NCBI GenBank assembly: GCA_947179485.1 | Contig: OX359250.1 | Span: 5,787,661 to 5,851,660 of the forward strand | Direction of reading: 5' to 3' | DNA: 64,000 nucleotides | From: Allacma fusca | Lineage: Eukaryota; Arthropoda; Collembola; Symphypleona; Sminthuridae | In this document: one piece after another, positions 1 through 14,342 of the stretch | Layout of the letters: each line of letters begins with the position of its first letter | How positions within the stretch are numbered: the stretch's first letter is position 1 | The notes under the pieces: generated by a model | What the model was told of the DNA's origin: nothing | The model's database searches: none | The model's input: only the letters and a program-made list of their open reading frames with translations | Program-made: the position numbers and the translations under genes

Positions 1-350
1 AGTGTGCAATGTGCACAAAACAAAATGAGGACCATTAGAGTACAAAGGAAGATTGTTCAAATATATGGAAGTAACTAGCAATTCCACAAGTTCACCAGAG
101 ATTCATTCCGTGATACATTACAAAACTGATGTAGTATATAATAATATATACATAGTATATACATCTGTATAGTAAATACTTCATATGACGTATCTATGTA
201 TACAAGTAATATCTATGCAGGAACTCTCCTGGCATCAAAACCCTACCACTACGGGGAGGGGTTTCAACTGTGACAAAGGTATATGGTCATTGTTATTTTT
301 GTACACGCTCATTCGGCTCAATCGTCCACGCCATGTTATTATCTTGTGAG

Positions 351-385
351 TAGTAGTAGTAGTAGTGGTAGTAGTAGTAGTAGTA
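351..385. repeat. (TAG)n microsatellite
   Basis: A near-perfect run of TAG units with one TGG interruption. Confidence 0.95.
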
Positions 386-1495
386 CATTATAAACTTAGC
401 CTTATACCCCAACTTACTTATTGTACTCCACGTAGAAAGCCATGGAAATGAAAGAAGAAGAGGAAAAAAAAAATGTAAAAATTACTTTCTCGTAATTGAC
501 TCTCAACTCTTTCTAGATGAGCGAATGTTGCAGCAAGGAGGAGCAGGAGCAGGAGCAGATTAGAAAGTACCGTGTAGCGCATCCGTAAGCAAAACGTAAT
601 TATTTTGGTAAATTGAATTTTTATACGGACACGGCTACATTGATTTCGGCATATTAAGGATAGTAGGAGCTCCACATCAAGACTTTCAGCCGGACCCTCT
701 CTATACTACACAACACACACTTCCCTTCATATAGGTACATACGTAAAAAAAAAGTACAAGGAGGTAGTTAGTTCTCTCTGTACTGAAGTATAGTGGAGGA
801 CAGAACCATCACAGAACTAGAGAGATGAGAGATCACATTGGAGCTCCATGTCCGTGTAATCGTACTGTGTTTTTAGTACCCTTATACATAATTACATAGA
901 TATACATAATATGTAGGGACAATCCTGAGGATAATAGTGCTTACAACAACGTAAATCTAGCCATTTATTACGAATTACAATTTATTATTACTACTCCAAA
1001 GGGAATGAAGAGTAAGAGACAATAAGAGATGAATATGTACATAAGTACTGGTGTATAATATAATGGAGGATTTATGTAACTATTATATAGTATGAGTCGC
1101 CCCGGGGTAGTATCCGTTATATATTTTTTGGTCTGTCTGTGTATATTTACTTATAATTATCCTTTATACCTAAATACAGTCAAGTCGAGTGGATTGTTTA
1201 TGAGAGCCTTAACAAGCCTGTCAGCCCTCCACCACCAAACCCCATTAGTACAAACCACACTGACAATGAGTGAGTCACATCTTCAAAAATGAAGACAAAT
1301 CTCCGGAGATGCAATACACAGATCAAACAATGGTCACATGCAATTATCATTATGACCAAAACTCCCTTTTCCATTCATGCAAAAATACTTTGGGAGTCTT
1401 GCATCAAATTAATCGACAAGAATGGATTCCCCTCCATCTCAAAAGTATCTACATAAATTACATGGAACTGATTAGAGGGAAAAGTAAATGCATTC

Positions 1496-1520
1496 CTCTC
1501 TCTCTCTCTTTCTCTCTCTT
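1496..1520. repeat. (CT)n microsatellite
   Basis: Alternating CT with one TTT interruption. Confidence 0.9.
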
Positions 1521-2321
1521 TAAATTCCATTGTAGTGGAATAGTTAAGTAATTACAATTAGTAACAGTAACCAAGGGATAGGATTGGTCAAGTTCTAATA
1601 GACCACTCACTCTCCTATGAACACACACATACAAATACTTATACTTACTCCTACTTTGTACATACATCATATTAAATGTCAACTGGAAATAAATTCCTTT
1701 CAAATCAACATTGACCATTCAAATCATCCTTCCCTGAATTAAGGATTTCCATCTCTCAATTTTTTTTGAGTCATCCTATCCCAACTCTCGCCTTAAAATT
1801 TCAATCATTATGGTCATCGAAAGTCTAGATACTCATACTTCGAGGACCATCCCCATATAGTACGCTTCTTCTTCTTCTTCTTTGTTTTTTGTTTTGTTTT
1901 GTTATTATGAAATCAACAAAATCGAATTGTAAAGAATACAGCATGAAAAATTGAAGCTTGACAACCAAAAGCTCCCAACCTACACACGATGTAGCCGAGA
2001 CATTAGAAAGTACAAATAAAAAATTTGTATATATGTGGTAAAATCTTAGTTTTGATAAATACTTCCATCCAAACCCGCCAATAGATACATACCCTCTTCT
2101 TTTTTAAAGGATTATGAATGCAATTCTAACTGGTGAGATATGACAATGACTGATATAATTATCAACCTATTTTCCCATTCACTCACAATTAATCTCCTCT
2201 TTCCACGGTTTCGGTCCCTGGACTCATTCAACATTAATACCAAACTATTTAGATTTGAAAAGCGTTTAATTTTAGACTGTAGCCAAGTCTTCCTTAGCAG
2301 CACTCAGCACACACTCTCTCA

Positions 2322-2323
<2 letters not shown>

Positions 2324-2352
<29 letters not shown>
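2324..2352. repeat. (CA)n microsatellite
   Basis: Uninterrupted CA dinucleotides. Confidence 0.95.
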
Positions 2353-2358
<6 letters not shown>

Positions 2359-2957
2359 AAATAAAAATCTATGCAAGAACATCATCCATCCCTACACATA
2401 TAGATAGTACTATATACTCAAAGCTCAGAAAGGAATTTGTGAAAGTGAACCATAAAATTTTATGAGTACCAAGGTAATATTCTACCTAATACCTACTTGA
2501 GGCCAGGACTCACTCGTGTAGTTATTAATAGTCAATTGAGTGCCGTACTTAATTAGTTGGATCGGATAGATCCCCATAAAAAGAAAAATTAACAATACTT
2601 TTCAAAAATTTTATGGCACGACTCATCCTATTTTTAACTACTTCCTATTCATACTCCACAGTCAGCTTCGGGAAGGGATTCCCACTTTTAAAAACCCTCT
2701 TCAAAACAAAAAGTTATTTCAAATCATTTAAAGGAGTCATAATATTTGGATATTATAATTTATAATTTAAATCCATGATGTCTTTCTAAGATGTATTTTA
2801 TGTTTTTGGACGAGGATGAAGAACCTATTAAGTTGTCGAAGTCAAACTGTTGCGAAAGATATAGCTCTGTAGGAAAAGTTCAACTGACCTATAAGATAAA
2901 ACTAAAGTGGTTCCAAAATCCTATGGTCCTCAACGCCGTGCACGCAGTATGTATGAG

Positions 2958-2959
<2 letters not shown>

Positions 2960-2991
<32 letters not shown>
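2960..2991. repeat. (GA)n microsatellite
   Basis: Uninterrupted GA dinucleotides followed by a G-rich patch. Confidence 0.95.
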
Positions 2992-2996
<5 letters not shown>

Positions 2997-3173
2997 GGAG
3001 GGGGGGGAAACTAGAGCGTCATATTATAAAGTCATTAGCAGCGTCCGATTGGGTCTCAAAAGATATTGGACAAGAAAAAAGAAGGTAAGTAAACAAAAGG
3101 GGTTTCAAAAGCCCACTCTTTTTGTCAACACACACTCACAATAGCTCCGACTTGAAAGAAAGGTTTTTGTATA

Positions 3174-3203
3174 TGTGTGTGTTTGTGTATGTGTGTGTGT
3201 GTA
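3174..3203. repeat. (TG)n microsatellite
   Basis: TG dinucleotides with TTTG and TATG interruptions. Confidence 0.9.
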
Positions 3204-6200
3204 CTGTGTACGTACTTACGTACAGTACTATCCAGATGTAAGCTATACATGTCAGGAGTTTTTTTAAAAAACACCAGTGCTTTTATATTACCCAGTCAGA
3301 ATGTTTACAAGAAAATTTAGGAGCATTCAGAGAATTAGAGAGAGAGAGAGAGAGAGACAGAGACCCAGTCGCGAACATTTCGTAGAATGGAGCTGACAGG
3401 TAAGCACAAAGGACTACAATGACGATTTGGTGTTCTTTGATTTGTTTACCGTAAATTACATATAAATTGTATTCCTGCTTGTTTTCCTAATCTTCTGAAA
3501 ATAAAAATAAAATAAAACTTAGTTGAATTGGGTGCCTATATTTAGAGGCTGGGATTGGGCACAAAATGTAGCCCTATAGTATCTCTCCTATTGAGCTAAT
3601 CTTTTTTTTTTACCTGTGGGAATCCTACAACCTTCAAAGAATTTAGAGACACATATATACATAATTACATATACCTATCTATAAGTATAGTTAGTTCAAA
3701 GTAAGTGTTTACTCGTTCCGCCTATTATTACAGTATATATATATGATTTAACTAAAAAGTAGCTTCAGAAGAGAACAACTCCTTTGATATTAAAGGCTTA
3801 CTATTTTGACTTGAGACATGAGACATGCTGTCAGAGATGTGAAAGGATGATAGGATTTGTGATCTAGGAGTTCTTACATTTATCCCCCCGTGTCCACACA
3901 CATTCATAGCACAACTTTTTTCTAGAGAAAAAGAATTTTTTATTTTTTACAGCGTCAGGATTACTATATATAAATATATGATTTCATAACCACTTCCACA
4001 CCCTCATCCCAATCCTAACCACATAGGACACTGGGATTGAGCTCGACTTGGATGATTATATTTTGTCAAGTGAGTGGAATAAGACTTCCAATTTCTATAA
4101 GTAAGTACATACATATGTACATAAGTATATGCACAGTACATTATTCTACTCCTTCCCTCAAGTTTGTCCTATAGGTTGGGATTTAAGAATTTTTGTCAGA
4201 AATTATTACTCCTTGTTTAAAGAAGGAGGGTTGTCATACTTTTATTAGTGCTGCTGTTGCGGATGAAACCATGTGAGGTATCAAAGTAGAGACGGAGGCA
4301 CACGTGCGTATGTCTTCCCAAAAACTGCCCCAATTCCTATTATTAATACTTGTCCCCACAGAATATTTGTGTAGTACATGCATAATCATATAGCTATAAT
4401 TATTATATACTTATATATCTTTAAGTAGGGAAACGTGGAAGGTTTCAATACCTCTCCGTACTCTGTAAAAGTAATTACATGTACATACATACATATCTAC
4501 ACACAGGCAGACACACACTCTAGTCCCAAAATCCTGTTTTGTCAAATCCAATGCAAATGAGCGTATTTTCCCCACATCTTCCGACTCACTGATTACATAT
4601 CTGAGAGGACTTGCTATTTCTCACTTGGGTAAAACGACCGCATCATTGACAATTCCTGTATAGAGTAGTGTTCTGTCAAGTTATAGACTGCACATTGCAG
4701 GAAATGAAACGTAAATTTTTTTTTTTAAAACCACACTCTCTTCTCAATGTTCTCTCAGTCAGAGAGGAGGATAACATTGCTCCACCACTTTTTTTTTTTT
4801 TGGTATCCTCAAAAACTCAACATGTGATTAAAACGATCATTATTACATGTTTTTCCCTCCCAACCCATAAACCAAAACCATTTCAAAAACAAAAAAATAG
4901 GGAAATATCCAAAGGATAATGTACAGACTACGGTTTGGAAGTCACATTAAGAGTTGAGAATAATTGTCAACAGGTGATTCAGTCAAGAGTCCACACATAT
5001 CAGGCATAGGACATGCCGTGTTCCTGTCAATTTTTTTTTCCATTTCGCCAGGGCACATCCAATACTACTCCCACTCATGGGAGTACATATGACACTCATA
5101 CCTCATACTGTCAAAAGGTAACTACATACATAATTATATGTATGTATATGCTCACATATCAAAAGTACACTACTACGCAGTACTTACATTATATACTTTT
5201 ATATGGAGATACATACATACGAAGGTACAAATGCAAAAATCCTGAAAGTTATAAAGCCAATTTGAAACAGCTTCCTGGTTTCAAGTCTTTTACTCCAAAA
5301 AATCTACAATACTTTTACTCATTGTCAGTTGGACTTACAATTACTAGTACAAGGGCTATACTTATATGTAAGTACATATATATGCTCCATAAGGTTACAT
5401 GTCATTTTGGAATGACATTAAAACTCCCTCGAGAATAATTATTTGAGAATCCCATCAGTTAGTTAAGTATCTACATATGTATATAAATTACTTCGGCCAG
5501 AAAATAAATCTAAATAAATTGAATTATTCAATACTGTATGAAGAGAAGGAAATAAATCCTAGGAACACTTACTACATCACTGAGTAACGTGGCGAGCTGA
5601 AATTTCATTCAGTGGAGTTACAGAAAAGCTGATTGAAGTGGAGTTGGTGGTGGAGGAGGATCAGAGGTTTTTATATCCGGTCTAATGTGATTTTACCAGG
5701 GACTCCACAATGTCCTGGTCATTATATTATTTATTTTTTTGTTGAGACGAGAAGGAATCCCGGCTACAATTGGACGGTCCTCTTGTAAGGGTTAAGAGTC
5801 AATGACAAGCATTGTTTTTGTAGTAATGGTAGTAGTAGTACAGTAGTCGTGGAAAGGAGAGATTCTGCTCAAGTAGTAAGTGTAACATCAATTTCAAATC
5901 AAAATAATTGCTGTTCCTTGACTCCATCTGACTCATCTCTCACCCTCAACGTCCACATTTTCTTTTTAAGGGTAAATGCACAAAGTTAACCCAGATCAAA
6001 CACCATGAACATCACGGGGTTGGAGTTGGGAGCTTCCAAGAACAAAAAGTTATAAATAATAAAAAGATCTTCATTCAGACAAAAAGGAAACGAGTTGGAA
6101 CAGCAAAAGGAAGAAGCAGAAGAGAAAAAAAAACTCCCCCCAAAAATAATTATTATTATGTCCGTTGGAAACAATAGAGATAACCCGACAAAAGGTACAT

Positions 6201-6247
6201 CTGGCCTTAGGTGACTCCAACAACTCCCTATCTGTCCAAACAAGGAA

Positions 6248-6301
6248 GACAACAACCAGAACAACAACCACTACCACAACAACAATAACAACAACAACAA
6301 A
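6248..6301. repeat. (ACA)n-type microsatellite, imperfect
   Basis: Imperfect AAC/ACC trinucleotides. On the plus strand they translate as poly-Thr, which explains open frames here. Confidence 0.85.
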
Positions 6302-6457
6302 ACACAAGGAGCACAAATTACAATCTTCTCCAACGTCAAGGAACGTCCGAGAGCTGATTCCACTAAACTCACAATCAACCTAAATCTCCTTTCAGATCAT
6401 CATCATCATCATCCCATACAGAAGGGTCCGACTACTTGACAAGTTTTAAGGAAACAC

Positions 6458-6497
<40 letters not shown>
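6458..6497. repeat. (AAT)n microsatellite
   Basis: About thirteen uninterrupted AAT units. Confidence 0.95.
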
Positions 6498-6748
6498 TTC
6501 CATGCTCGATTCCCTCTCAGGTCCCTCTTTTTATCCCTTCCCATACTCTAGCCATCAGCTCAAAAAAATCCGTAAGTTTAGGTCCTCCACAGAGAGACTG
6601 ATTGTGAGCAGACACGTCCACATCCTCAAAAATAGTATGTCCACAGATAAGAGGCCGGCCCCGTCTAACCTCCGTCCATACACCAGTCTAATGTGATGAG
6701 GAGTTCAACTGTATCTGTCAATAATGCCTCATCACGTTACTAGTAGAG

Positions 6749-6750
<2 letters not shown>

Positions 6751-6780
<30 letters not shown>
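6751..6780. repeat. (AC)n microsatellite
   Basis: Fifteen uninterrupted AC units. Confidence 0.95.
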
Positions 6781-6782
<2 letters not shown>

Positions 6783-7438
6783 CAGCCTCCAACAAATAGA
6801 ACGCTTAAATTTGTGGAAAGGTGTTCCTGGCAGTCATGTCACAAACACATGTAGATCTATCTACATACGTAATTACTGTAACACTGTAACTGTAGGTATA
6901 GATATGTCAAAATCATTGGTTTGGCTCAGACTCCTTGAGAAACCCCAGTCCTAAATAGTGTAGGTCTTTGAAGAGCCCAGGGAGCACACGGCTTTGTTTT
7001 TGGAGGAAATAATTCTAGGGCTTATTTCTCTATAAGTATGTAATTATGTACATACATAAGTATATTATACTTGGCACATTATCTGGACCACTTCCAATTC
7101 ACTTTTCTATTGAAAAACTTTTGCCATGTTTTTTTTATACTTATATATATTTTTTTTATATTTTTGCCCAAATGAACATTGACTCTTGTAAATAATCAAT
7201 GGATCCTATATACTATACATATCTTACATGTATAACTTGATGTTTTGAAAGTTTGGGAGCACATTTGGGATGGTCTAAAAACAAAAATTCTTTGCCAAAA
7301 ATTCCCAACAGCAGAAATATAATCACGAAGACAACACTTGAGAAGACTCTCGTTGACTGTGTAAGGAGTCAAATTCAATGCAACTGAATCATAAGAACAA
7401 GAAGTGTATCAAAATAAGAGAAAGAGCCAGCGTCAAAA

Positions 7439-7462
7439 GAGAGAGAGAGAGAGAGAGAGAGA
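7439..7462. repeat. (GA)n microsatellite
   Basis: Uninterrupted GA run. A (GT)n run follows at 7596-7634. Confidence 0.95.
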
Positions 7463-7595
7463 TACACACCCTGCCATTCGACATACATATCTTTTGAGCG
7501 ATAGAATTATCAAAGCACTGATTGTGAGCACCTCCGTCCTGCTCCTCAATTCCTTCATTAAAAATATGTAAGTACCTGTAGCTCATATACCTAAG

Positions 7596-7634
7596 CGTGT
7601 GTATGTGTGTGTGTGTATGTGTGTGTGTGTGTAT
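7596..7634. repeat. (GT)n microsatellite
   Basis: GT dinucleotides interrupted by GTAT steps. Confidence 0.92.
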
Positions 7635-8708
7635 GTTGTGTGGAGTGGAGGTACATTGAAATTTTAACTGTACCGTAGAAATTGTGAGTCGAGACCCTTC
7701 CAACACTAATACTTTCACTCATCATATCATCTCTGTCCACATGAAGTCAGAAAATGGAAGGTAGAGTATCAAATTAATAATATATGCACACTATGTGGGC
7801 AGGCCCGGCCATCCAGGCCTGGCCTTACATTTATTTAATGCCATGAACAACATGATTTCCACTGAAAAAGAAAATCATATAGTCCATCGTCACGTCTGAG
7901 TCTCATTTCCGAGGCAGCAAGTTATATTGCATTAAAATAAGTGCCCATACGTCAAAACATAAAGTCATCTAATTATCTTTCTCCCCCCCCCCATCTAACC
8001 AGTTCATTTATTAGTGGGATTTCTTCTGAATGCAATTTAAACCATATCAAGACTTTTCCCTCCATTCACAACAGTATCTAATCCCATACAATGTCATCCA
8101 GGGTTTCAATTTTCCTCATCCACAACATGTCTGTCTTCTGTCTTCTACTTTATCTTCCAACAACAACAACAAGACAACAAAAAAAACCAACTTAATCTTC
8201 ACATTTCACTCCACAACACTAAGTATATAAAAAAAAATACTCTCCTCTCCCTATCAACACTAATAATTACAAAAAATGCATAAATTAGCTAATAATTAAT
8301 CCTCAAAGTACAAATACAATCCCAACTTCCAAGATTTTATAATTATTTGAAGAGCATTGAAAATATTATTCTTCAAATTAAATGGGAAAAAAATCCCGTA
8401 ATATTTTACGAAAATATTTTACTACAAAAATCCTTGTAATGAGTGAGGAGGAGGAGGAGTAGGAGGAGTAAGTATGCCACGTTACGTATCCAATTCAAGC
8501 ACGACGACAAAAATAAGCAATTTGACAAACAGAAACAATAATTATTATTAGTATGAGCAACCAGCCCTGCGTTCTTGTTACTCATTGAGTCCATTGTCTC
8601 AGATTTTGGACGTCCCTATATCTATATCTATATATACGTAAGTTATTCCCGAATGTAATAATTCATATATGAGAACAATAGCTACAACAAGGAGCTTGTA
8701 AAGGTAAA

Positions 8709-8709
8709 C

Positions 8710-8744
<35 letters not shown>

Positions 8745-8752
8745 CAGAGAGA
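8709..8752. repeat. (GA)n/(CAGAGA)n microsatellite
   Basis: A GA run passes into GACAGA hexamers. Confidence 0.9.
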
Positions 8753-8985
8753 GGAACAGAACCAAGCCTTTTCCTACTATGCTTGTTTACCTATTTCACA
8801 TCTCCCCCCTTGATTACCACTCCGCTCCGCTCGACCAAACAAACCCAGGTTTGATCTCTGTAAAATCAAAGGAAACCAAACCAACTAACCGTCAAAAGGA
8901 GTTACACATGGTTTTTGCAGAGTCACTGGGCCTAACACACATTTACAAAACAGTGAGCACTGTAAAGAGTATAAAGAGGGAGGTA

Positions 8986-9039
8986 GTCGTCGTCGTCGTC
9001 ATCATCATCATCATCAACATCGTCGTCGTCGACGTCGTC
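8986..9039. repeat. Compound (GTC)n-(ATC)n-(GTC)n microsatellite
   Basis: GTC units, then ATC units, then GTC/GAC units, all in the same triplet phase. A (CTA)n run follows at 9118-9155. Confidence 0.92.
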
Positions 9040-9117
9040 ACACAGTACTACACCACATGCTTAACTTCTCAAAGTACAGCTATCTCATCTTTATTTACAC
9101 TTAATACAGCACACTCA

Positions 9118-9155
9118 CTACTACTACTACAACTACTGTACTACTACTACTACTG
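9118..9155. repeat. (CTA)n microsatellite
   Basis: CTA units with AACTACTGT interruption. Confidence 0.9.
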
Positions 9156-10711
9156 CTGCAGAGATCCATACACACGGAGATTGGGTAGAAGAAAAAAATT
9201 AGTTAAAAAAATATTTGCTCCTAGACCCAAATAATTTGAGCTTTTACTACAACAACTACTACTACTACGACTACTTAAATCCACACACACACATGCCACC
9301 AATTTTTAGGGGGTGACAAAAAAAGGAGAGAATATGCACTTTGCAATTAAATTCCCGTTTCAAAATTTACCCACTGCCCCACGTGGACTACCACTTGTCT
9401 CTTGCTGTCTTGCTCAAGTTTTATTACATCCAATTACATACAGAACAAGAGAGCTGTTTGTTCAAGTACCGAGTAATAGATATCGCTTACTAAATTCCCA
9501 CACTTTCGTGACTTATGCAATGGAAGGAGATAGATAGGCCCCTTTTTGATTTATATGTATACATTAAAAAAAGAAAAAAAAAACAGAGTAACATAGAGAG
9601 AGAGAGAGAAGTCAAGTGATGATATCTTCCATGCTGGTTTGTAATTCTTTGTGTAAATTACAAAATTGGAGTAGAAAAACATTCAAATGACACATTTATT
9701 TGTATATGGGAAGGAAAAATATTCTCAAAACTGGGACTACTTCATACACACATAACACAGTCCATGCCTCAAGCTTCCTCAGACGCTCTTTCACATCCCC
9801 TCCTCCTCCTCCCCCCCCCCCAGAAAAAAAATATAAGAAAAAAATATAGTTTTAGTAGTGTGACTTAAAGGCTTGCAAAACATCCCAACTCTCTCACATG
9901 CTCTACCTACATTACCACCTGTCACTGAAAAATACCTCACCATGAGATCTAGTTTACTCACGGAAGTTACTCATGTGATAAGGGCGCGCACACTCACTCA
10001 GTCAAACTTGTGAACATAAAAATCCTTGTAAAACTTACACAACCTAGCAAATTGCAATTAATATTTTTTTGTCATCCTCATTTCATTATAAACGCTCATA
10101 TACTAGAAAAATAATATACTTATACCTACACTTTTACACCATTCCAAAAATGTTTTCTTTTTGGACTAATGTCACTTGTGTGAAGTGACTGAAAAGTGAG
10201 TGAAAAGAAGAAGAAAAAAAAACAGAATGGACGGCCGACCGGCCTCTGCCTCAAATAGTCTTCCTTAGTAATTTCCCCCAGTTCTCTTCACATCCATATA
10301 ATAATAATACCAAAAAATAATATAATAAAATGGATCTAAATGCATGTAACTTATGGAGTCTGAGTCTCCTCTCTGCGGACAGGAATGAATAGAAGAGTTG
10401 CAGTAATCTGCCTTCACTTCTCTCTCTCTCTCTCTCTGTCTCCTTCCTTCCACACCAAAAAGTATTGTCACTTTGATGTGAAACAGTAGTTGAGAGGAGA
10501 GGATAGAGTTCACCGATGTGCTCAGTACTCATACACACTCACACTTCTGCACCAATTCCTTTAGTTGACTATGATGCAGACATAAGAGGACGAGTGCTCT
10601 GTGCTCTTAGTCCATTGCACCTTGGCGATAAAAACTTTTACCATAAACTTACATATACATATATATATAGTACAATCAAAAAATTCACTTGAGACACATT
10701 TCCACGTTGGA

Positions 10712-10764
10712 GTGTGTGTGTGTGTCTCTCTCTCTCTCTCTCATTCTGTGTGTGTGTGTGTGTG
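10712..10764. repeat. Compound (GT)n-(CT)n-(GT)n microsatellite
   Basis: A CT run is bracketed by two GT runs. Confidence 0.93.
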
Positions 10765-10958
10765 AACAATCAAATTTCCTCAAAGAGATTTGAAGCTTAA
10801 GTAATTATCCATTATTTTGTGGTCTTGAGCGATTTCACGTCAAAATTCCTTCTCCTACTTACTCATCATGATGACTATCCTCAAAAGAGAGATCTAGATT
10901 CCTTCGATGTACCAGAAGAGCTATTTAGAGGGAAGAAAAAAATTGTGGGAAAAACTAC

Positions 10959-10960
<2 letters not shown>

Positions 10961-10988
<28 letters not shown>
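10961..10988. repeat. (GA)n microsatellite
   Basis: Uninterrupted GA run. A (CA)n-(TA)n compound run lies at 11079-11103. Confidence 0.95.
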
Positions 10989-10992
<4 letters not shown>

Positions 10993-12573
10993 TCCTCTTA
11001 TGGCCTCACCAACAATGCAGACACACGACCGTCCCAAAGTCCTATACCTACTTATAGAGACTAGAGTCTCAGATTGTCACACACACATATATATATATAT
11101 ATAATTATATACTACATGATGCAAAAAAGAATAGGTATATTTACTCATAACCATTCCTACAGTGTGTACAAATTTGTAATAGTCATTAATTACTATCAAA
11201 ATACATCTCTCCACAGAATCAAAATCAAATCAAATGCACACCATCATGTTGCACACAAGTACACTGTAATGCTCGGATTTGTAAATCAATATAAATTATC
11301 TGTAAAATAAAATAAAAAATCCACCGTCTGTCTCTTCCATCATTCTAGTAGAGCTCCAAATATTTCACAAATATGGCCTAGTGAGCTTTTTTTTTACATG
11401 ATGTCGACACCCTATTACTACAGATGAGAGGGGATGTGTAAGGTAAGGGATGTAGAGGGTATGTATATACTCCGTCTTTTGGGGTGTTACTCTGGTGCTA
11501 TTGATGACAAAGTCAATATCCCGAACGAGCCCTTTGAGTCGTCATGAACTATTTATTTTGGAAGTAGTAGTGCGTCTGCCATGTGGAATGGGGAGGACAT
11601 TCAAATGACTCCTGCTCAGGTGATTATTTGTAGTACATGACTTCTTTTTCTCACTCCACTCCTCAGGGTCTGAGTTACATATGTTACATATACTTATACC
11701 TACATACAATGTGAGGTAGTAGAGACTTACAGCGGGATGTGTACACAAGTAAGGAACCATCTGACAATCAACTCCGGCTCTGCAAGGTGAGCCGAGTTTA
11801 TCAAGATTCTGAAGGAGGTCTGCATGATATAGCTCCGTCTGGAAGTAATTATTATGTAGATATGTATATCTATCTACATCTAACATCTACTTATCTGTAG
11901 ATATGTACATGTAAGGGAAGGACTCAGTGAGGACTGGAAGCAATGAAGACTCCACACAGTACACACACACACACCTCACACATCTTACACACAAACATAC
12001 AATTCCAGCGATACTAATAACAACTCTAGTAGTATTTATCTCAGGACGGCTGGCAAAATATCCGAGATAACACATGTTTCTTTTTTTTAAAAAAAAAAAA
12101 ACGGAAATTGCAACTGTTTTGAGATAAGGCTCCCAACTCAAATTGGTGTCTGATTACGACCATAGAATAGTAAATGGGAATCAATTTGCCAATTATCTTT
12201 CCACCATCCTGTTGATTTCCTCTTTCCTCACCGTAAGTAGATTGTACGTGAGAACGAGATAAGGGAGACCCCAAGTAACATTCACAATGAGACTAATCTT
12301 TACTAATAATTCCAACTTTGTTAAAGAGTCATACAATATTGAGCCATTGAGCCTCCCTATCATCTACCACTACCATACATACAGTGTGGAGTTCTGTAGT
12401 ATAGCCCTGTTCATTTTAAGTTAACTCTCCAACAACAACAAGGAAATCACCTCAACCCTTTCCTATGTATGTACATATCTATATATCTACCTGTTTTTAC
12501 TCACGTGGCTCCCCAACCGAATAAACTTCATAATTTCCAACCATTAGGAAGTGCAGTGTAGTAGCTGTAGTAC

Positions 12574-12606
12574 AGTAGTAGTAGTAGTAGTCGTAGTCGT
12601 AGTGGT
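12574..12606. repeat. (GTA)n/(GTC)n microsatellite
   Basis: GTA units grade into GTCGTA and GTG units. Confidence 0.9.
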
Positions 12607-13677
12607 AGGAATAAATAATATTTTATTCCAATGTAAGGAAAACTATAAATACTTTAGTATTGCAATTAGCTCGAGCTTCTCTTGAATAATTGGCTTTACT
12701 TTATAACCCTTTCAGCCTCCTGCATCCAATTCTCTTGTTATGAGCAACCAGAAAGGAGTTCCTTTACACAGTGAGTAGGCATATCAACATACAGTATCAA
12801 CTCTCTGAACGTCATACTACATAGATACATACATACATACATATGTGGGAATGCATGAGAGCCGTCCTGACGTATACAGTATACTTATTTACAATAATAA
12901 TATCCACTCACATAAAGTCCAAAACAGTAGATACAAAAGTGTACCTACACAGGACATGTATAATAATTACATGGTCGTCGTATACCTACTTATAATTACA
13001 TATACCTACCTATAGATACTTTAGGGAGGTTGCGTACACCCACTGGCTGAGAGAGTAGTAAGAGATTACTATGTGTCATACTATACCAATATAATATGTA
13101 GAAAGACAGCTCCTTACATAACTTCTCAATGGACTTACGTCAATATTTAGAACTCACTCACAATGGGCCTCATACATCATATGTCAGGAGCTTGTAAGTT
13201 AGTGTGTAAGTATAGATTATAAAGACTTTGAGATTTATTTGAGTAAGACGATAACTTCGGCTCGTCAGAGGAAAGATCCAAAACTACTATTATGTGAGAA
13301 ATTACAACCTACCTAAGGGGCTCATAAGAAAGAAAGACAGAAAGAAAGAAAGAGACGAGGAAGAAAAAAAAAACATTTATTTTATACAAAATAGACTCTG
13401 CATGAGAAAAGATTAAAAAAAGGTACCAGGCCATTTGCTTCAAAAGACTCCATGTCTTTCGATAAGGAAGAGAGGTGAACAAGAGAAATCAGGAATAATT
13501 ACAATTTAAGGAAAATACCACATGGTAATAAAGGTTAGGGACTACACCACTCAATCCTTGGTGTTGGCACATTATGCTTCAACAATTAGTCTTCACGTCT
13601 TGCACTTAATGGTTAGATTCTTGGATTCTTTTGCAACTTATTCCGCACTGTGAGACTCGACTCTACAACTACAACAG

Positions 13678-13679
<2 letters not shown>

Positions 13680-13731
<52 letters not shown>
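13680..13731. repeat. Long (CT)n microsatellite, 52 bp
   Basis: The longest uninterrupted dinucleotide run noticed in the window. Confidence 0.97.
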
Positions 13732-13733
<2 letters not shown>

Positions 13734-14309
13734 CCGTAATTACATATCTTACAAAGTTCAGTATTAATATATATATACATACTTTACAACCCCAAGGAAT
13801 CAAAAGAGCTCTACTTTTATATAGCCCATATATGTAGGGATATACAATAAAGTGCAAGTACTAGGATACAGGATGGATCAGATAAATCATGTATTTCCAC
13901 AGGTTCCCCCTCCTCACCCCCCCCTCTCCCGTCCTCATACGTAACAGAGAACAATGTACATAAATCCAACCAATTCCAACACACACACCTATCCCAAAAT
14001 TCTAACAACTATATCTCAACGTTTTGTTACGAGAACGCAAAAAGGGAAGGAAAAAAAGGCACACAATTTTCATGTCGATCATGACACGATCAATTTGCTC
14101 CGACCTGTTTCCCCTCATCTGGGACTGACAGGGTAAGAGCTAAATTCAACAAAATCCTACATCTTAGATCTTCTCCCAACTTCACTACTCCCTCAATCAA
14201 ACACGCACTCTCGAACATGGGAACACATAGCCTCTACTTATCTACCAGATCCACAAATTTTAGCACGTCAGGTGTACTGCTGCAGGATACGGGATTATTT
14301 ATTTACATA

Positions 14310-14310
14310 G

Positions 14311-14338
<28 letters not shown>
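14310..14338. repeat. (AC)n microsatellite
   Basis: Uninterrupted AC run. Confidence 0.95.

Positions 14339-14342
<4 letters not shown>

Noticed and set aside
7798..7832. GGCC-rich near-palindrome resembling a transposon end
   Set aside because: No matching opposite end or target duplication was found within the window.
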